Below are positions 23,430 to 31,313 of a stretch of 33,475 bases of DNA, one piece after another. The position numbers and the translations under genes are program-made. The DNA comes from Candidatus Avigastranaerophilus faecigallinarum (GTDB lineage: Bacteria; Cyanobacteriota; Vampirovibrionia; Gastranaerophilales; Gastranaerophilaceae): positions 1 through 33,475 of the forward strand of contig DVJT01000076.1 of NCBI GenBank assembly GCA_018716565.1. The letters run 5' to 3'. The notes beneath the pieces are model-generated. The model ran no database searches and was not told the DNA's origin. It saw nothing but the letters and a program-made list of their open reading frames with translations. Within the stretch, counting starts at the first letter, position 1. Every line of letters starts with the position of its first letter.

Positions 23430-23837
23430 TTATGCGTTTACAAGGTTTTCTTTTAATAGTTCTTCTAAAAGAATACTGCAATCTTCTACCATACTGCAGC
23501 AATGTTCACGCCTTTCAGGTGAAGAAAACTCATACCCTGCAGATAAAACTTTACAGCAGTTAACTTTGTATTTTTCTGCAAATTTTTCATTAAATTGTTT
23601 TGCTAATGCTCTTGCTTTTTTTCCATCGCGTTCTTCATTCTTCCCAAACATTGAACCAATTATAATCTGTGAACCTGCTACGGCTCCGCATAAACATCTT
23701 ACTCCCATTCCGCCTGAAAATGGTGTTGCTACGCTTAAAAGTTCCTTTGGTGCATAGCCTTTATCAATAGCTGCTTGAACAACAGATTCAGAGCAAGAAT
23801 ATCCTTCTTTAAAATGTTTTATTGCTTTATCTTTCAT
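23430..23837 (-). CDS. C_GCAxxG_C_C family putative redox protein
   Basis: 135 residues with the complete Cys pattern of this family: YSCSESV (Cys15), CLCGAVAGSQ (Cys48, Cys50), NCCKVL (Cys94, Cys95) and EHCCSMVEDC (Cys113, Cys114, Cys120). The family is described as putative redox-active and probably metal- or cluster-binding; its substrate is not established. Helical and cytoplasmic, with no signal peptide. CGGAGG is well placed before the ATG. It is 120 bases from obgE on the same strand and may be transcribed separately. Confidence 0.92.
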   Translation of the reverse strand: MKDKAIKHFKEGYSCSESVVQAAIDKGYAPKELLSVATPFSGGMGVRCLCGAVAGSQIIIGSMFGKNEERDGKKARALAKQFNEKFAEKYKVNCCKVLSAGYEFSSPERREHCCSMVEDCSILLEELLKENLVNA

Positions 23838-23901
23838 TTTAAAATCCTCCGACTTTTATATTAATTATACTCTTTTTTCTTAATAAAGTCGTTATTTGCA
23901 C

Positions 23902-23930
23902 TTGAAAAAAACATGAAAATATGTTACAAT
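23902..23930 (+). promoter_or_regulatory. Promoter of the 23953 gene
   Basis: TTGAAA (23902-23907), exactly 17 bases and TACAAT (23925-23930), giving a short leader with AAGG before the ATG at 23953. Confidence 0.72.
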
Positions 23931-23952
23931 TGTAGTATAAGGAACATTAATC

Positions 23953-25197
23953 ATGTACGCAGAAGCACTGGCAGAAAGAAGAATATTTTGTTCCGAGAAA
24001 ATGGTCTTGAAGCTTGGTTTGGTAATAATGGCATTAGCTGTTTTCTCCGGATATAATATGCCGCTTGATGCGTATGAGGCGAGAACAATTTTAAGAGGAT
24101 ATATTCAAGAGAATACTATGTATAAAGAGCAATCTGATGATGCTCTTTTTTTATTGCAAAAAAAGTGGGATGAAGATTTAAAAGAAAAATATCTTAATCA
24201 AAAAATTACTAAGGTGGATGACGGTGTTGTTTATGTTCCGATTGTTAAATATATAAATTCCAGAAGAATAAAAATTAATGTTGCGGAGATAAACAGGAAT
24301 ATAAATAAAAATTTAGAAATAATTCCGCAGATGTGTTCAGAAAAAATGCACTCCAGAGCCAGAATAAATAATATTGCAATGTTAAATGGAGCTATATTGG
24401 CAGTAAATGGTACTTATTTTAAGCAAGATACCGGAACGCCATTAGGTGCATTAGTTATAAATAATGAGATAATTTCAGGACCGATATATGAAAGAGTTGG
24501 ATTAGGAATTGGAGAAGATTCATTTGAAACATCCAGAATATCTTTTAAAGGTGAAATAAAGACAAAAGGTAAAACAATAAAAATTGATAATATAAATCAA
24601 CCGAGAATGTTAGCTTCAAATGTACTTATATATACATCTAAATGGGGAGAGAAGTCTCCTAAGACAAAAACTCTATCAATACATATTGCAATAAAGGATG
24701 ATAAAGTTATTACAAAATCAACTAATCCGATTTTTATACCTATAGACGGATATGTTATTTCTGCACCTAAAGATATTTTAGCTGATATTAATGCAGGAGA
24801 TAAAGTTAAAATAGATTATTCACTTTCGCCAAGATGGAATAATATTGAACATTTAATAAGTGGTGGTCCATATTTAATGAAAGATGGAGAAATTTTTCTT
24901 GATGTATCAAGCGAAAAGTTAAATACAATAGCAGGAAGAAATCCAAGAACTGCTATAGGATATACTAAGGATAATGTACTTATAATGGTTACTGTAGAAG
25001 GACGAAAAGAAGGAAGTACAGGAGTTACTTTAAAAGAACTTGCGAAATTAATGAAACAACTCGGTTGCTATGAGGCTATTAATTTAGATGGTGGTAGTTC
25101 TACTGTTATGTATGTTGACGGAAAAATATATACCGGAAGTAATATTAAAACATCTGTAGCTATAAATAATGCTTTAGTTGTTAGGAAAAAAGTATAA
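23953..25197 (+). CDS. Phosphodiester glycosidase family protein (NAGPA-like)
   Basis: 414 residues. An N-terminal signal anchor lies at about 17-35. A helical region (about 41-90) leads to a C-terminal domain of the family of mammalian N-acetylglucosamine-1-phosphodiester alpha-N-acetylglucosaminidase (about 95-412). Diagnostic stretches are NGTYF (152-156), LISGGPYLMKDGEI, GRNPRTAIGYTKDN and NLDGGSS (377-383). Bacterial members are exported enzymes thought to act on cell-envelope glycans, but the substrate here is unknown. The start is fixed by the promoter and by AAGG before the ATG. The prepilin gene follows after about 200 bases with no terminator that I trust. Confidence 0.9.
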   Translation: MYAEALAERRIFCSEKMVLKLGLVIMALAVFSGYNMPLDAYEARTILRGYIQENTMYKEQSDDALFLLQKKWDEDLKEKYLNQKITKVDDGVVYVPIVKYINSRRIKINVAEINRNINKNLEIIPQMCSEKMHSRARINNIAMLNGAILAVNGTYFKQDTGTPLGALVINNEIISGPIYERVGLGIGEDSFETSRISFKGEIKTKGKTIKIDNINQPRMLASNVLIYTSKWGEKSPKTKTLSIHIAIKDDKVITKSTNPIFIPIDGYVISAPKDILADINAGDKVKIDYSLSPRWNNIEHLISGGPYLMKDGEIFLDVSSEKLNTIAGRNPRTAIGYTKDNVLIMVTVEGRKEGSTGVTLKELAKLMKQLGCYEAINLDGGSSTVMYVDGKIYTGSNIKTSVAINNALVVRKKV

Positions 25198-25395
25198 AAA
25201 GAAATATAAAGTTAAGTTAAATACTTTAAAGTTACATTTCTTAACTTTAAGCAAGTTGATTATACGTCGCAAGATACTTAAAACAAAGGAAAGTCTGTAA
25301 AAATTTTGTCTGAGATATAGGATTTATAAATATTTTTTGCCAAAATCGTTTTATAAATGTTACTATTGATAAGTGTATATTAATGAGAATATAAA

Positions 25396-25983
25396 ATGAA
25401 AAAATTTGCTTTTACATTGTCTGAAGTTCTAATAACATTAGTAATAATAGGTGTAGTAGCAGCTATGACAATTCCGGCGTTTTTAAATAATTCTAATCAA
25501 CAAGAATATAAAAGTGCAATAAAGAAAGCTATTTCTGCTGCTAATCAAGCCTTGATGCAAAATTATGCATTAGAAGGTTTATCTGCTCAAGATTATTCAT
25601 CTGCTGAACTTTTAATATCTGAAGTTTTTTCTAGACGAATGAATGTTATAGATGGTGAATCTACTTTTACTTCATCAGCTTGTAATGGTCCTGTTTTTAC
25701 AACTGAGGATGGAATGATTTATTGTATTACAAATTATTCATCAGCGAACTCAGATGAAGAAGGATTCCCTTGCGATTTTAATAATAAAACACCTTGTATT
25801 GCGTCTGAAGGACCTAATTTATGGATTGATGTAAACGGTGTTAGAAAGCCAAATACTGCAACAACATCATATAAAAGACCCAAAGATATTTATCAAGCAC
25901 AGATATATTCACAAAGAGTTCTTCCTTATGGTGAACCGACTCAGCAAGTTATGTATGAAAAAAATGTTTATGTATCAAATTAG
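25396..25983 (+). CDS. Type IV prepilin-like protein, copy 2
   Basis: 195 residues, a clear paralog of the 17150 gene. The leader MKKFA is followed by FTLSEVLITLVIIGVVAAM, so cleavage falls after Ala5 instead of Gly. The mature part keeps the same layout: ALMQNYALEGLSAQDYS, the Cys pattern (ACNGP, YCITN, PCDFNNKTPC), LWIDVNGVRKPN and VLPYGEP. Codon use is more AT-rich than in copy 1. I see no comparably strong promoter and only a weak ribosome site (GAGAAT), so expression is likely lower. The stop is 18 bases from the convergent gene at 26002. Confidence 0.9.
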   Translation: MKKFAFTLSEVLITLVIIGVVAAMTIPAFLNNSNQQEYKSAIKKAISAANQALMQNYALEGLSAQDYSSAELLISEVFSRRMNVIDGESTFTSSACNGPVFTTEDGMIYCITNYSSANSDEEGFPCDFNNKTPCIASEGPNLWIDVNGVRKPNTATTSYKRPKDIYQAQIYSQRVLPYGEPTQQVMYEKNVYVSN

Positions 25984-26001
25984 TTTATTATATAGAATAA
26001 G

Positions 26002-26493
26002 TTAGTAGAAATTGGCTTCTTTATATTTTCTATATTCAGATATGCTTGCATAGAAATCAGGCCACCAAAGACGGATTAGTCCATCTATTATTCCTACATC
26101 ATCATAATAAGTTCCTTCGCCTCTGGGATTTATATATTTTGAATTGAAGCTTGAATCCATCATCGGTGTCATAGGTGTTCCTCTTAAAGCTACTCTTGAA
26201 CTTTCAAGTTTAAGGGAATTTATTCTTTGGGTTGGCGTTCCTTTTTGTATTTCATTGAATAAGTCCAGTTCAAGTCTTTCTATCCTGTCTATCGTATTTT
26301 CACTGCTAAAACAATTACTGTAGATTCTTTTTTCAATAGTATCCAGCGCACGAAATTGTTGAGGAGTTAGATTAACTAATCGTGGGTTATCGGCTGTATT
26401 TTCGTATTCGAAAGCGAATGTAGTGTTAACTGCAAAAAATGAAATAATAATCCAGATAAAAATAATAGGCAGAAATTTCGGCTGTTTGCCCAT
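26002..26493 (-). CDS. Small exported protein of unknown function
   Basis: 163 residues from the ATG at 26493, chosen because GGGAAG lies upstream and the signal peptide then begins naturally; an ATG at 26523 is also in frame. The signal peptide has the core FLPIIFIWIIISFFAV and cleavage near residue 27. The mature part contains LTPQQFRALDTIEKRIY and IDRIERLELDLFNEIQKGTP. These two helices have the leucine/arginine/phenylalanine rhythm of short repeats I associate with exported cyanobacterial-lineage proteins (low certainty). The C-terminus has paired Trp (RLWWPDFY). It lies 130 bases after the POTRA gene on the same strand. Confidence 0.8.
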   Translation of the reverse strand: MGKQPKFLPIIFIWIIISFFAVNTTFAFEYENTADNPRLVNLTPQQFRALDTIEKRIYSNCFSSENTIDRIERLELDLFNEIQKGTPTQRINSLKLESSRVALRGTPMTPMMDSSFNSKYINPRGEGTYYDDVGIIDGLIRLWWPDFYASISEYRKYKEANFY

Positions 26494-26503
26494 AACACAC
26501 TTC

Positions 26504-26549
26504 CCGTAAACTGTAGAACACATTCATATGTATTTTTATTAGTTTACGG
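26504..26549 (-). promoter_or_regulatory. Leader hairpin next to the ribosome site of the 26002 gene
   Basis: CCGTAAACT (26504-26512) and AGTTTACGG (26541-26549) are perfect complements separated by 28 bases. In the minus-strand mRNA the 3' arm touches GGGAAG, the likely ribosome site. On the plus strand the same repeat is followed by eight T and would look like a terminator. Which strand uses it is not decided. Confidence 0.45.
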
Positions 26550-26622
26550 TTTTTTTTGAGATAAAAAATTATACAATTGTTTAAACTAAACAGCTATTTC
26601 TGATTAATTTATAAAAAAGATA

Positions 26623-27111
26623 TTATTCTTGAATTGTGATTGAATTTTTACCACCTTCTCTAACTTCAATAACCACTTCACCTGTTTCACTATCTTGAGA
26701 AGCGACTATTGCTATTGCAGAGAAAAAACCTTTATCTTGATAATATCTCATAATATCTTTTCTTATTGAAGAAATATTTTCAGCAGACATTGGCATATTA
26801 ATTTTGTCAGCAACAACATTCAATAATTCATTTGAAGGAATAGAAGCATTGTTGACAAAAGTAATTGTTTTTATATCTGCATTTATAATTTTATCTCTTT
26901 GCTCTTGCATTTCTCTTTGTTGTAAAGGAGTATTTTTCTTTGTTGTTATAATTGCACTTTTATTCTTTGATCTAGTAATTGCTTCATGCGTTCTTAGATC
27001 TCGCATATATTGGCTGTTTACAGCGCCTGCATCATAGCCGCCAAAAGCTGATGCTAAAGAAATATTTGTTGATAAGGAAAATAAAGTTAGTAGAATAAAC
27101 GCTTTTTTCAT
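26623..27111 (-). CDS. Exported protein with a single POTRA-like domain
   Basis: 162 residues from the ATG at 27111, which has AAGGAG at ideal spacing; the frame runs on upstream to 27153. The signal peptide MKKAFILLTLFSLSTNISLA has cleavage after ASA near 22. A polar helical linker (about 40-76) is followed by a POTRA-like unit at about 78-153: IKTITFVNNASIPSNELLNV, helices around ISSIRKDIMRYYQDKGFFSA, and strand VVIEVREG. POTRA domains are the periplasmic chaperone modules of BamA/Omp85 and two-partner secretion transporters. Here there is no beta-barrel and the gene ends after one domain. Its partner is unknown. Confidence 0.82.
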   Translation of the reverse strand: MKKAFILLTLFSLSTNISLASAFGGYDAGAVNSQYMRDLRTHEAITRSKNKSAIITTKKNTPLQQREMQEQRDKIINADIKTITFVNNASIPSNELLNVVADKINMPMSAENISSIRKDIMRYYQDKGFFSAIAIVASQDSETGEVVIEVREGGKNSITIQE

Positions 27112-27210
27112 AGATACTCCTTCTGTACATTTGTATATTTTATTATACCACATATGTATATATACACGTGGGCTATTTTTTTCAGGACTCCTCTAAATCG
27201 TCTATTTAAC

Positions 27211-27237
27211 TTGAAAGAAATATATTTATGTTATAAT
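27211..27237 (+). promoter_or_regulatory. Promoter of the tig-clpP-clpX operon
   Basis: TTGAAA (27211-27216) and a perfect TATAAT (27232-27237). The spacer is 15 bases, shorter than ideal. The predicted leader is about 70 bases, with AAAGGTGAT before the tig ATG. Confidence 0.55.
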
Positions 27238-27313
27238 CTATCATAGTTAGATGGTTATTACGTCTATAAAGGGCATGTGTAGAATTAATGTAGAATAGAA
27301 AAGGTGATATAAG

Positions 27314-28612
27314 ATGACAGTAACAATTGAAAAGTTAGAAAACAATGAAGTTAAGTTAAATATTGAAGTTGAACCAGCGGTTGCTTCTTTTGAATATGAT
27401 AAAGCTTGTAAAAAACTTGCAAAAAGAGTTAATGTTCCAGGTTTTAGACAAGGAAAAGCACCTAAGAATATTTTAGAAAAATATGTGGGAATTGCAGCAA
27501 TCGAAAGAGAAGTTTTGGATAGTGTTCTTCCAACGATATTTGAAAATACTATTGAAGAAAATAAATTTGATTTAGTATCAGCTCCAAGTATTGAGTCTTT
27601 TGAATTTGCTGATGATAAAACTTTAAAGGTTGTTGCTAAATTTGAATTAAAACCGGAAGTTAAATTAGACGAATATAAAGGAATGTCTGTTGAAGTTGAA
27701 GAATATAAGAATGCGGAAGATGCAATTGATAAGGAACTTGAACGTTTAGCTGACAGATTTTCTACATTGAATGAAATTACAGACAGAAAAACAAAATCTA
27801 CAGACCTAGTAAATATTGATTTTGACGGTTATGTTGATGGGGAAGAAATCAAAGGCGGATCTGCTAAAAATTATGTTTTAGATTTGGGTCATTCTAATTT
27901 TATTGCAGGTTTTGCTGAACAATTGGTTGATCATTCAATAGGTGATGAATTCAAAATTAATGTTACATTCCCATCTGAATATCATGATGAAAAATTAAAA
28001 GGTAAACCTGCTGAATTTAATATCAAAATAAATTCAATAAAGGAAAAGGTTCTTCATGAAATAAATGATGAATTGGCTAAAAAAGTAAATCCTAAGTTTG
28101 AAACATTAGATGCTTTAAAAGAAGATATCCAAAAATATCTTGATAATAGCGTAAAAGTTGAAAATAAAAAGAGAGTTGCTAATAAAATATTTGATACTTT
28201 ATTAGAAAACACTAATATTGATATTCAAGAAACAATGATTAACCGTGAAATTCAAGCTTTAATGGGTGAATTTAAGCAAAGAATTAATATGCAAGGCGGT
28301 AATTTTGATGAAATGCTTGAAAAAGAAGGACATCAAAAGATATATGAACAAATGAAAGAAGAAGCTGTTAAAAGAATCAAAACATCATTAATTGTTGGAA
28401 AAATTGCTCAAGAAGAAAAAATAACAGTAACTTCAGAAGATATTCAAAAGAAAATTGGAGATTTGGCAAATATTTATCGTACAACTACAGAAAATATTGT
28501 TGCTGAAATTCAAAAGAATGTTAATTTATTGCACTCAATAAATCAACAAATAATAACAGAAAAAGTTACTCAGTTGTTGATTGAAAATGCAAAAGTTAAT
28601 TATAAAAAATAA
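27314..28612 (+). CDS. tig: Trigger factor
   Basis: Ribosome-bound chaperone and peptidyl-prolyl isomerase. The N-terminal ribosome-binding domain (1-115) has the family signature with NVPGFRQGKAPKNILEKYVG. The FKBP-type domain (about 148-240) contains DLVNIDFDGYVDGEEIKGG and FIAGFAEQLV. A long helical C-terminal domain ends the 432-residue protein. The AAAGGTGAT site fixes the start. It leads the classical operon with clpP and clpX, joining folding of new chains to degradation. Confidence 0.97.
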   Translation: MTVTIEKLENNEVKLNIEVEPAVASFEYDKACKKLAKRVNVPGFRQGKAPKNILEKYVGIAAIEREVLDSVLPTIFENTIEENKFDLVSAPSIESFEFADDKTLKVVAKFELKPEVKLDEYKGMSVEVEEYKNAEDAIDKELERLADRFSTLNEITDRKTKSTDLVNIDFDGYVDGEEIKGGSAKNYVLDLGHSNFIAGFAEQLVDHSIGDEFKINVTFPSEYHDEKLKGKPAEFNIKINSIKEKVLHEINDELAKKVNPKFETLDALKEDIQKYLDNSVKVENKKRVANKIFDTLLENTNIDIQETMINREIQALMGEFKQRINMQGGNFDEMLEKEGHQKIYEQMKEEAVKRIKTSLIVGKIAQEEKITVTSEDIQKKIGDLANIYRTTTENIVAEIQKNVNLLHSINQQIITEKVTQLLIENAKVNYKK

Positions 28613-28639
28613 TAATAATCAGGTTAGAAAGGGAAAAAT

Positions 28640-29248
28640 ATGAGTTTTGTACCCGTAGTAATAGAACAATCAAGCAGAGGAGAAAGATCATTTGATATTT
28701 TCTCAAGGTTGTTGAGAGAAAGAATAATCTTTCTTGGTACTCCTATTGATGATATGGTAGCAAACTTAATAGTTGCACAGTTGCTATTGTTAGATAGCGA
28801 AAATCCGGAAAAGGATATTATGTTATACATTAACTCTCCGGGTGGTAGTGTAACAGCAGGTTTTGCAATATATGATACAATGCAGCATATTAGAGCAGAT
28901 GTATCCACAATTTGTTTGGGACAAGCTGCATCAATGGGTGCATTCTTATTATCATCAGGTACTCCCGGAAAAAGAATGGCTTTACCGCATTCAAGAGTAT
29001 TAATTCACCAACCTTTAGGCGGTGCTCAAGGTCAAGCTACGGATATTGAAATTCAGGCAGCTGAAATTATCAGAATTAAGAAATCATTAAATGAAATTTT
29101 AGCTAAAAATACAGGTCAATCTATTAAGAAGATTGAAAAAGATACAGACAGAGACTATATCATGACTCCTGAAGAAGCATTAGAATACGGAATGATTGAT
29201 AAAGTTGTAACTGTAAACACACAACCAAAACCAAAGCAGGAGATATAA
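28640..29248 (+). CDS. clpP: ATP-dependent Clp protease proteolytic subunit
   Basis: Serine protease that forms the 14-mer degradation chamber. The catalytic triad is present: Ser98 (GQAASMGAF), His123 (LIHQPLGG) and Asp172 (TDRDYIM). The N-terminal [20 protein letters not shown] is typical of mature ClpP, and almost no propeptide is present. Length is 202 residues. It starts 27 bases after tig and ends 3 bases before clpX, its unfoldase partner. AGAAAGGG precedes the ATG. Confidence 0.98.
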   Translation: MSFVPVVIEQSSRGERSFDIFSRLLRERIIFLGTPIDDMVANLIVAQLLLLDSENPEKDIMLYINSPGGSVTAGFAIYDTMQHIRADVSTICLGQAASMGAFLLSSGTPGKRMALPHSRVLIHQPLGGAQGQATDIEIQAAEIIRIKKSLNEILAKNTGQSIKKIEKDTDRDYIMTPEEALEYGMIDKVVTVNTQPKPKQEI

Positions 29249-29251
29249 TTA

Positions 29252-30601
29252 ATGGCAGTTCATGATGACAGTCGTTTAAAATGTTCATTTTGCGGTAAAA
29301 CGCAAGAACAGGTAAAGAAACTTATTGCAGGTCCTGATGTATATATCTGTGATGAGTGTGTTGAACTGTGTAATGAAATTTTAGACGAAGAGTTTCTTGA
29401 AAATAAAGAAAAGCCTGAAGAAACAGAAACAAAAGAAACTGATTTAAAAAAAGTGCCAAAACCACATGAAATAAAACAGTATCTTGATGAATTCATTATA
29501 GGTCAAGATGATGCTAAAAAGGCATTATCGGTTGCAGTATATAATCATTATAAAAGACTTGCACATAATGCTTCTGAGGCAGGTAATGAGCAAAAAGTTG
29601 AAATTCAAAAGAGTAATATTTTACTTGTAGGTCCTACAGGAAGTGGTAAAACATTACTAGCACAGACTCTTGCTAAGATGCTTGATGTGCCATTTGCAAT
29701 TGCAGATGCTACAACTTTAACTGAAGCAGGTTATGTTGGTGATGATGTTGAGAATATTCTTCTAAGACTTTATCAAAATGCTGATTTTGATGCTCAAAAA
29801 GCAGAAAAGGGTATTATATATATCGATGAAATTGATAAAATATCAAGAAAATCAGAAAATACAAGCATAACAAGAGATGTTTCAGGTGAAGGTGTTCAAC
29901 AAGCATTATTAAAGATGATTGAAGGTACTGTTGCAAATGTTCCTCCTCAAGGAGGAAGAAAACATCCTCATCAAGAGTTTATTCAAATAAATACTGCGAA
30001 CATCTTGTTTATTGTTGGTGGTGCATTTGTTGGACTTGATAAAATTGTTGAAAGAAGAGCAGGTGAATCTACTACAATAGGTTTTGGGGCAGATAGAGCA
30101 AAAACTCAAGCAGAAAAAGAACTTGAAGCTGCAAAATTATTGAAGAAACTTCAACCTGAAGATTTGCTCAAATTTGGATTAATACCTGAGTTTATAGGAA
30201 GAATTCCCGTATATGCTGTTCTAGATCCGTTAGATGAAGCGACATTAAAGAATATTTTAACTCAACCAAAGAATGCTTTATTAAAACAATATCAATGTTT
30301 ATTGGGTATGGATGGTGTTGAGTTGAAATTTGAGCCTGAAGCTATTGATTTAATTGCATCTGAAGCAATTAAACGTAAAACAGGTGCTAGAGCTCTTCGT
30401 TCTATTGTTGAAGAAATAATGATGGATATAATGTATGCGATTCCTGCGCAGGAAGATGTTAAGGAATTTACGGTAACAGCAGATATGGTTAAAAAGAAAA
30501 ATGAAGGTGTAGCTGAATTAATAAAACTTCCTACAAAAAAAGATGAAAAAAATGAAGGTGTTATTAATCCTCAATTAAAACAAAACGAAGAAATAGCATA
30601 A
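29252..30601 (+). CDS. clpX: ATP-dependent Clp protease ATP-binding subunit ClpX
   Basis: AAA+ unfoldase that feeds substrates to ClpP. The zinc-binding domain uses Cys11, Cys14, Cys33 and Cys36. Walker A GPTGSGKT is at 127-134, the GYVG pore loop at 160-163 and Walker B IIYIDEID at 188-195. The RKH loop is at 236-238, and the IGF loop that docks on ClpP is at 276-278. Length is 449 residues, with a polar Lys/Glu-rich C-terminal tail. It sits 3 bases behind clpP, with GGAG overlapping the clpP end. A terminator follows. Confidence 0.98.
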   Translation: MAVHDDSRLKCSFCGKTQEQVKKLIAGPDVYICDECVELCNEILDEEFLENKEKPEETETKETDLKKVPKPHEIKQYLDEFIIGQDDAKKALSVAVYNHYKRLAHNASEAGNEQKVEIQKSNILLVGPTGSGKTLLAQTLAKMLDVPFAIADATTLTEAGYVGDDVENILLRLYQNADFDAQKAEKGIIYIDEIDKISRKSENTSITRDVSGEGVQQALLKMIEGTVANVPPQGGRKHPHQEFIQINTANILFIVGGAFVGLDKIVERRAGESTTIGFGADRAKTQAEKELEAAKLLKKLQPEDLLKFGLIPEFIGRIPVYAVLDPLDEATLKNILTQPKNALLKQYQCLLGMDGVELKFEPEAIDLIASEAIKRKTGARALRSIVEEIMMDIMYAIPAQEDVKEFTVTADMVKKKNEGVAELIKLPTKKDEKNEGVINPQLKQNEEIA

Positions 30602-30625
30602 AAAATAAATAATTATAAAATAAAG

Positions 30626-30652
30626 GCCTCTAAATTTAATTAGAGGCTTTTT
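30626..30652 (+). terminator. Terminator of the tig-clpP-clpX operon
   Basis: GCCTCTAA (30626-30633) / TTAGAGGC (30640-30647) with loop ATTTAA, followed by five T. It lies 25 bases after the clpX stop. Confidence 0.9.
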
Positions 30653-30680
30653 AGCAAAAAAAATTTTGAAGTGTTTTTTT

Positions 30681-31259
30681 ATGAATGTTATGCAAATATC
30701 GTTTAGTGGTCTAAAAGAAAATATTTTATATGGAAATAAAGCAATAAGTGCTGTTAAAAGAGATTTTCCAAACGGGATAAAATCAAATACTTATTATGAT
30801 ACTTTTGAAAAAGAACAAGATATACAAAAAAAACTAGAGTTGGAAGACGGAATAGAACGAACGCGAGATCGTATCGATGATATGGTAAGGTATGGTTATC
30901 CCGAAAAAGATGCTGTAGAAATGGTCGTTAAAGAAACAGGTTTTGCAAATTGTGGAGAACAAGCAATATTAGTAAGTAAAAAACTAGATGCTGAAGGAAT
31001 TGAAAATAAGATTATTCAAATGTATATATGTCAAAATGGCAGTTGGCATTATGTTACAGGTGGTCACGCTTTTTGTCTTATAGGTACTTCTGATAATATG
31101 GCAGTTCAAGATCCTGAAACTTGGGGAGATGAAGCTGTAGTTGTTGATATGTGGTCAGGTATTGTCCAAAAAGCTTCTGAAGCATTAAAATTCTTTTCTG
31201 GGTTTGTTGTTCCCAAAAAAGATGAGCACATAGAATTTTTCAATAAAATTTATTATTAG
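30681..31259 (+). CDS. Putative papain/transglutaminase-like cysteine enzyme
   Basis: 192 residues from the ATG at 30681 (a TTG at 30666 and an ATG at 30690 are also in frame; the ribosome site is weak). The first 75 residues are helical and charged. The core has FANCGEQAILVSKKL (Cys91), GGHAFCLIG (His129) and VVVDMWSG (Asp156). This is a Cys-His-Asp order and spacing seen in transglutaminase-like and papain-fold enzymes, including bacterial deamidase and protease effectors. The triad is inferred from pattern only and no family is firmly recognised. There is no signal peptide; the N-terminus MNVMQISFSG is short and mildly hydrophobic. It stands alone between the clpX terminator and lepA. Confidence 0.75.
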   Translation: MNVMQISFSGLKENILYGNKAISAVKRDFPNGIKSNTYYDTFEKEQDIQKKLELEDGIERTRDRIDDMVRYGYPEKDAVEMVVKETGFANCGEQAILVSKKLDAEGIENKIIQMYICQNGSWHYVTGGHAFCLIGTSDNMAVQDPETWGDEAVVVDMWSGIVQKASEALKFFSGFVVPKKDEHIEFFNKIYY

Positions 31260-31313
31260 GAAAATTTATTGTGAAATATTGGCAAAAGAGTTTTTCTATA
31301 ATAAACTAATTGT

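Noticed and set aside
23178-23757. Plus-strand frames opposite obgE and the C_GCAxxG_C_C gene
   Set aside because: Pro/Leu- and Ser-rich complements of Gly-rich and charged coding sequence. The minus-strand genes are well supported.
25198-25395. Terminator after the glycosidase-family gene
   Set aside because: AAAGTTAAG / CTTAACTTT can pair, but the loop is long, the stem is AT-only and there is no T-tract.
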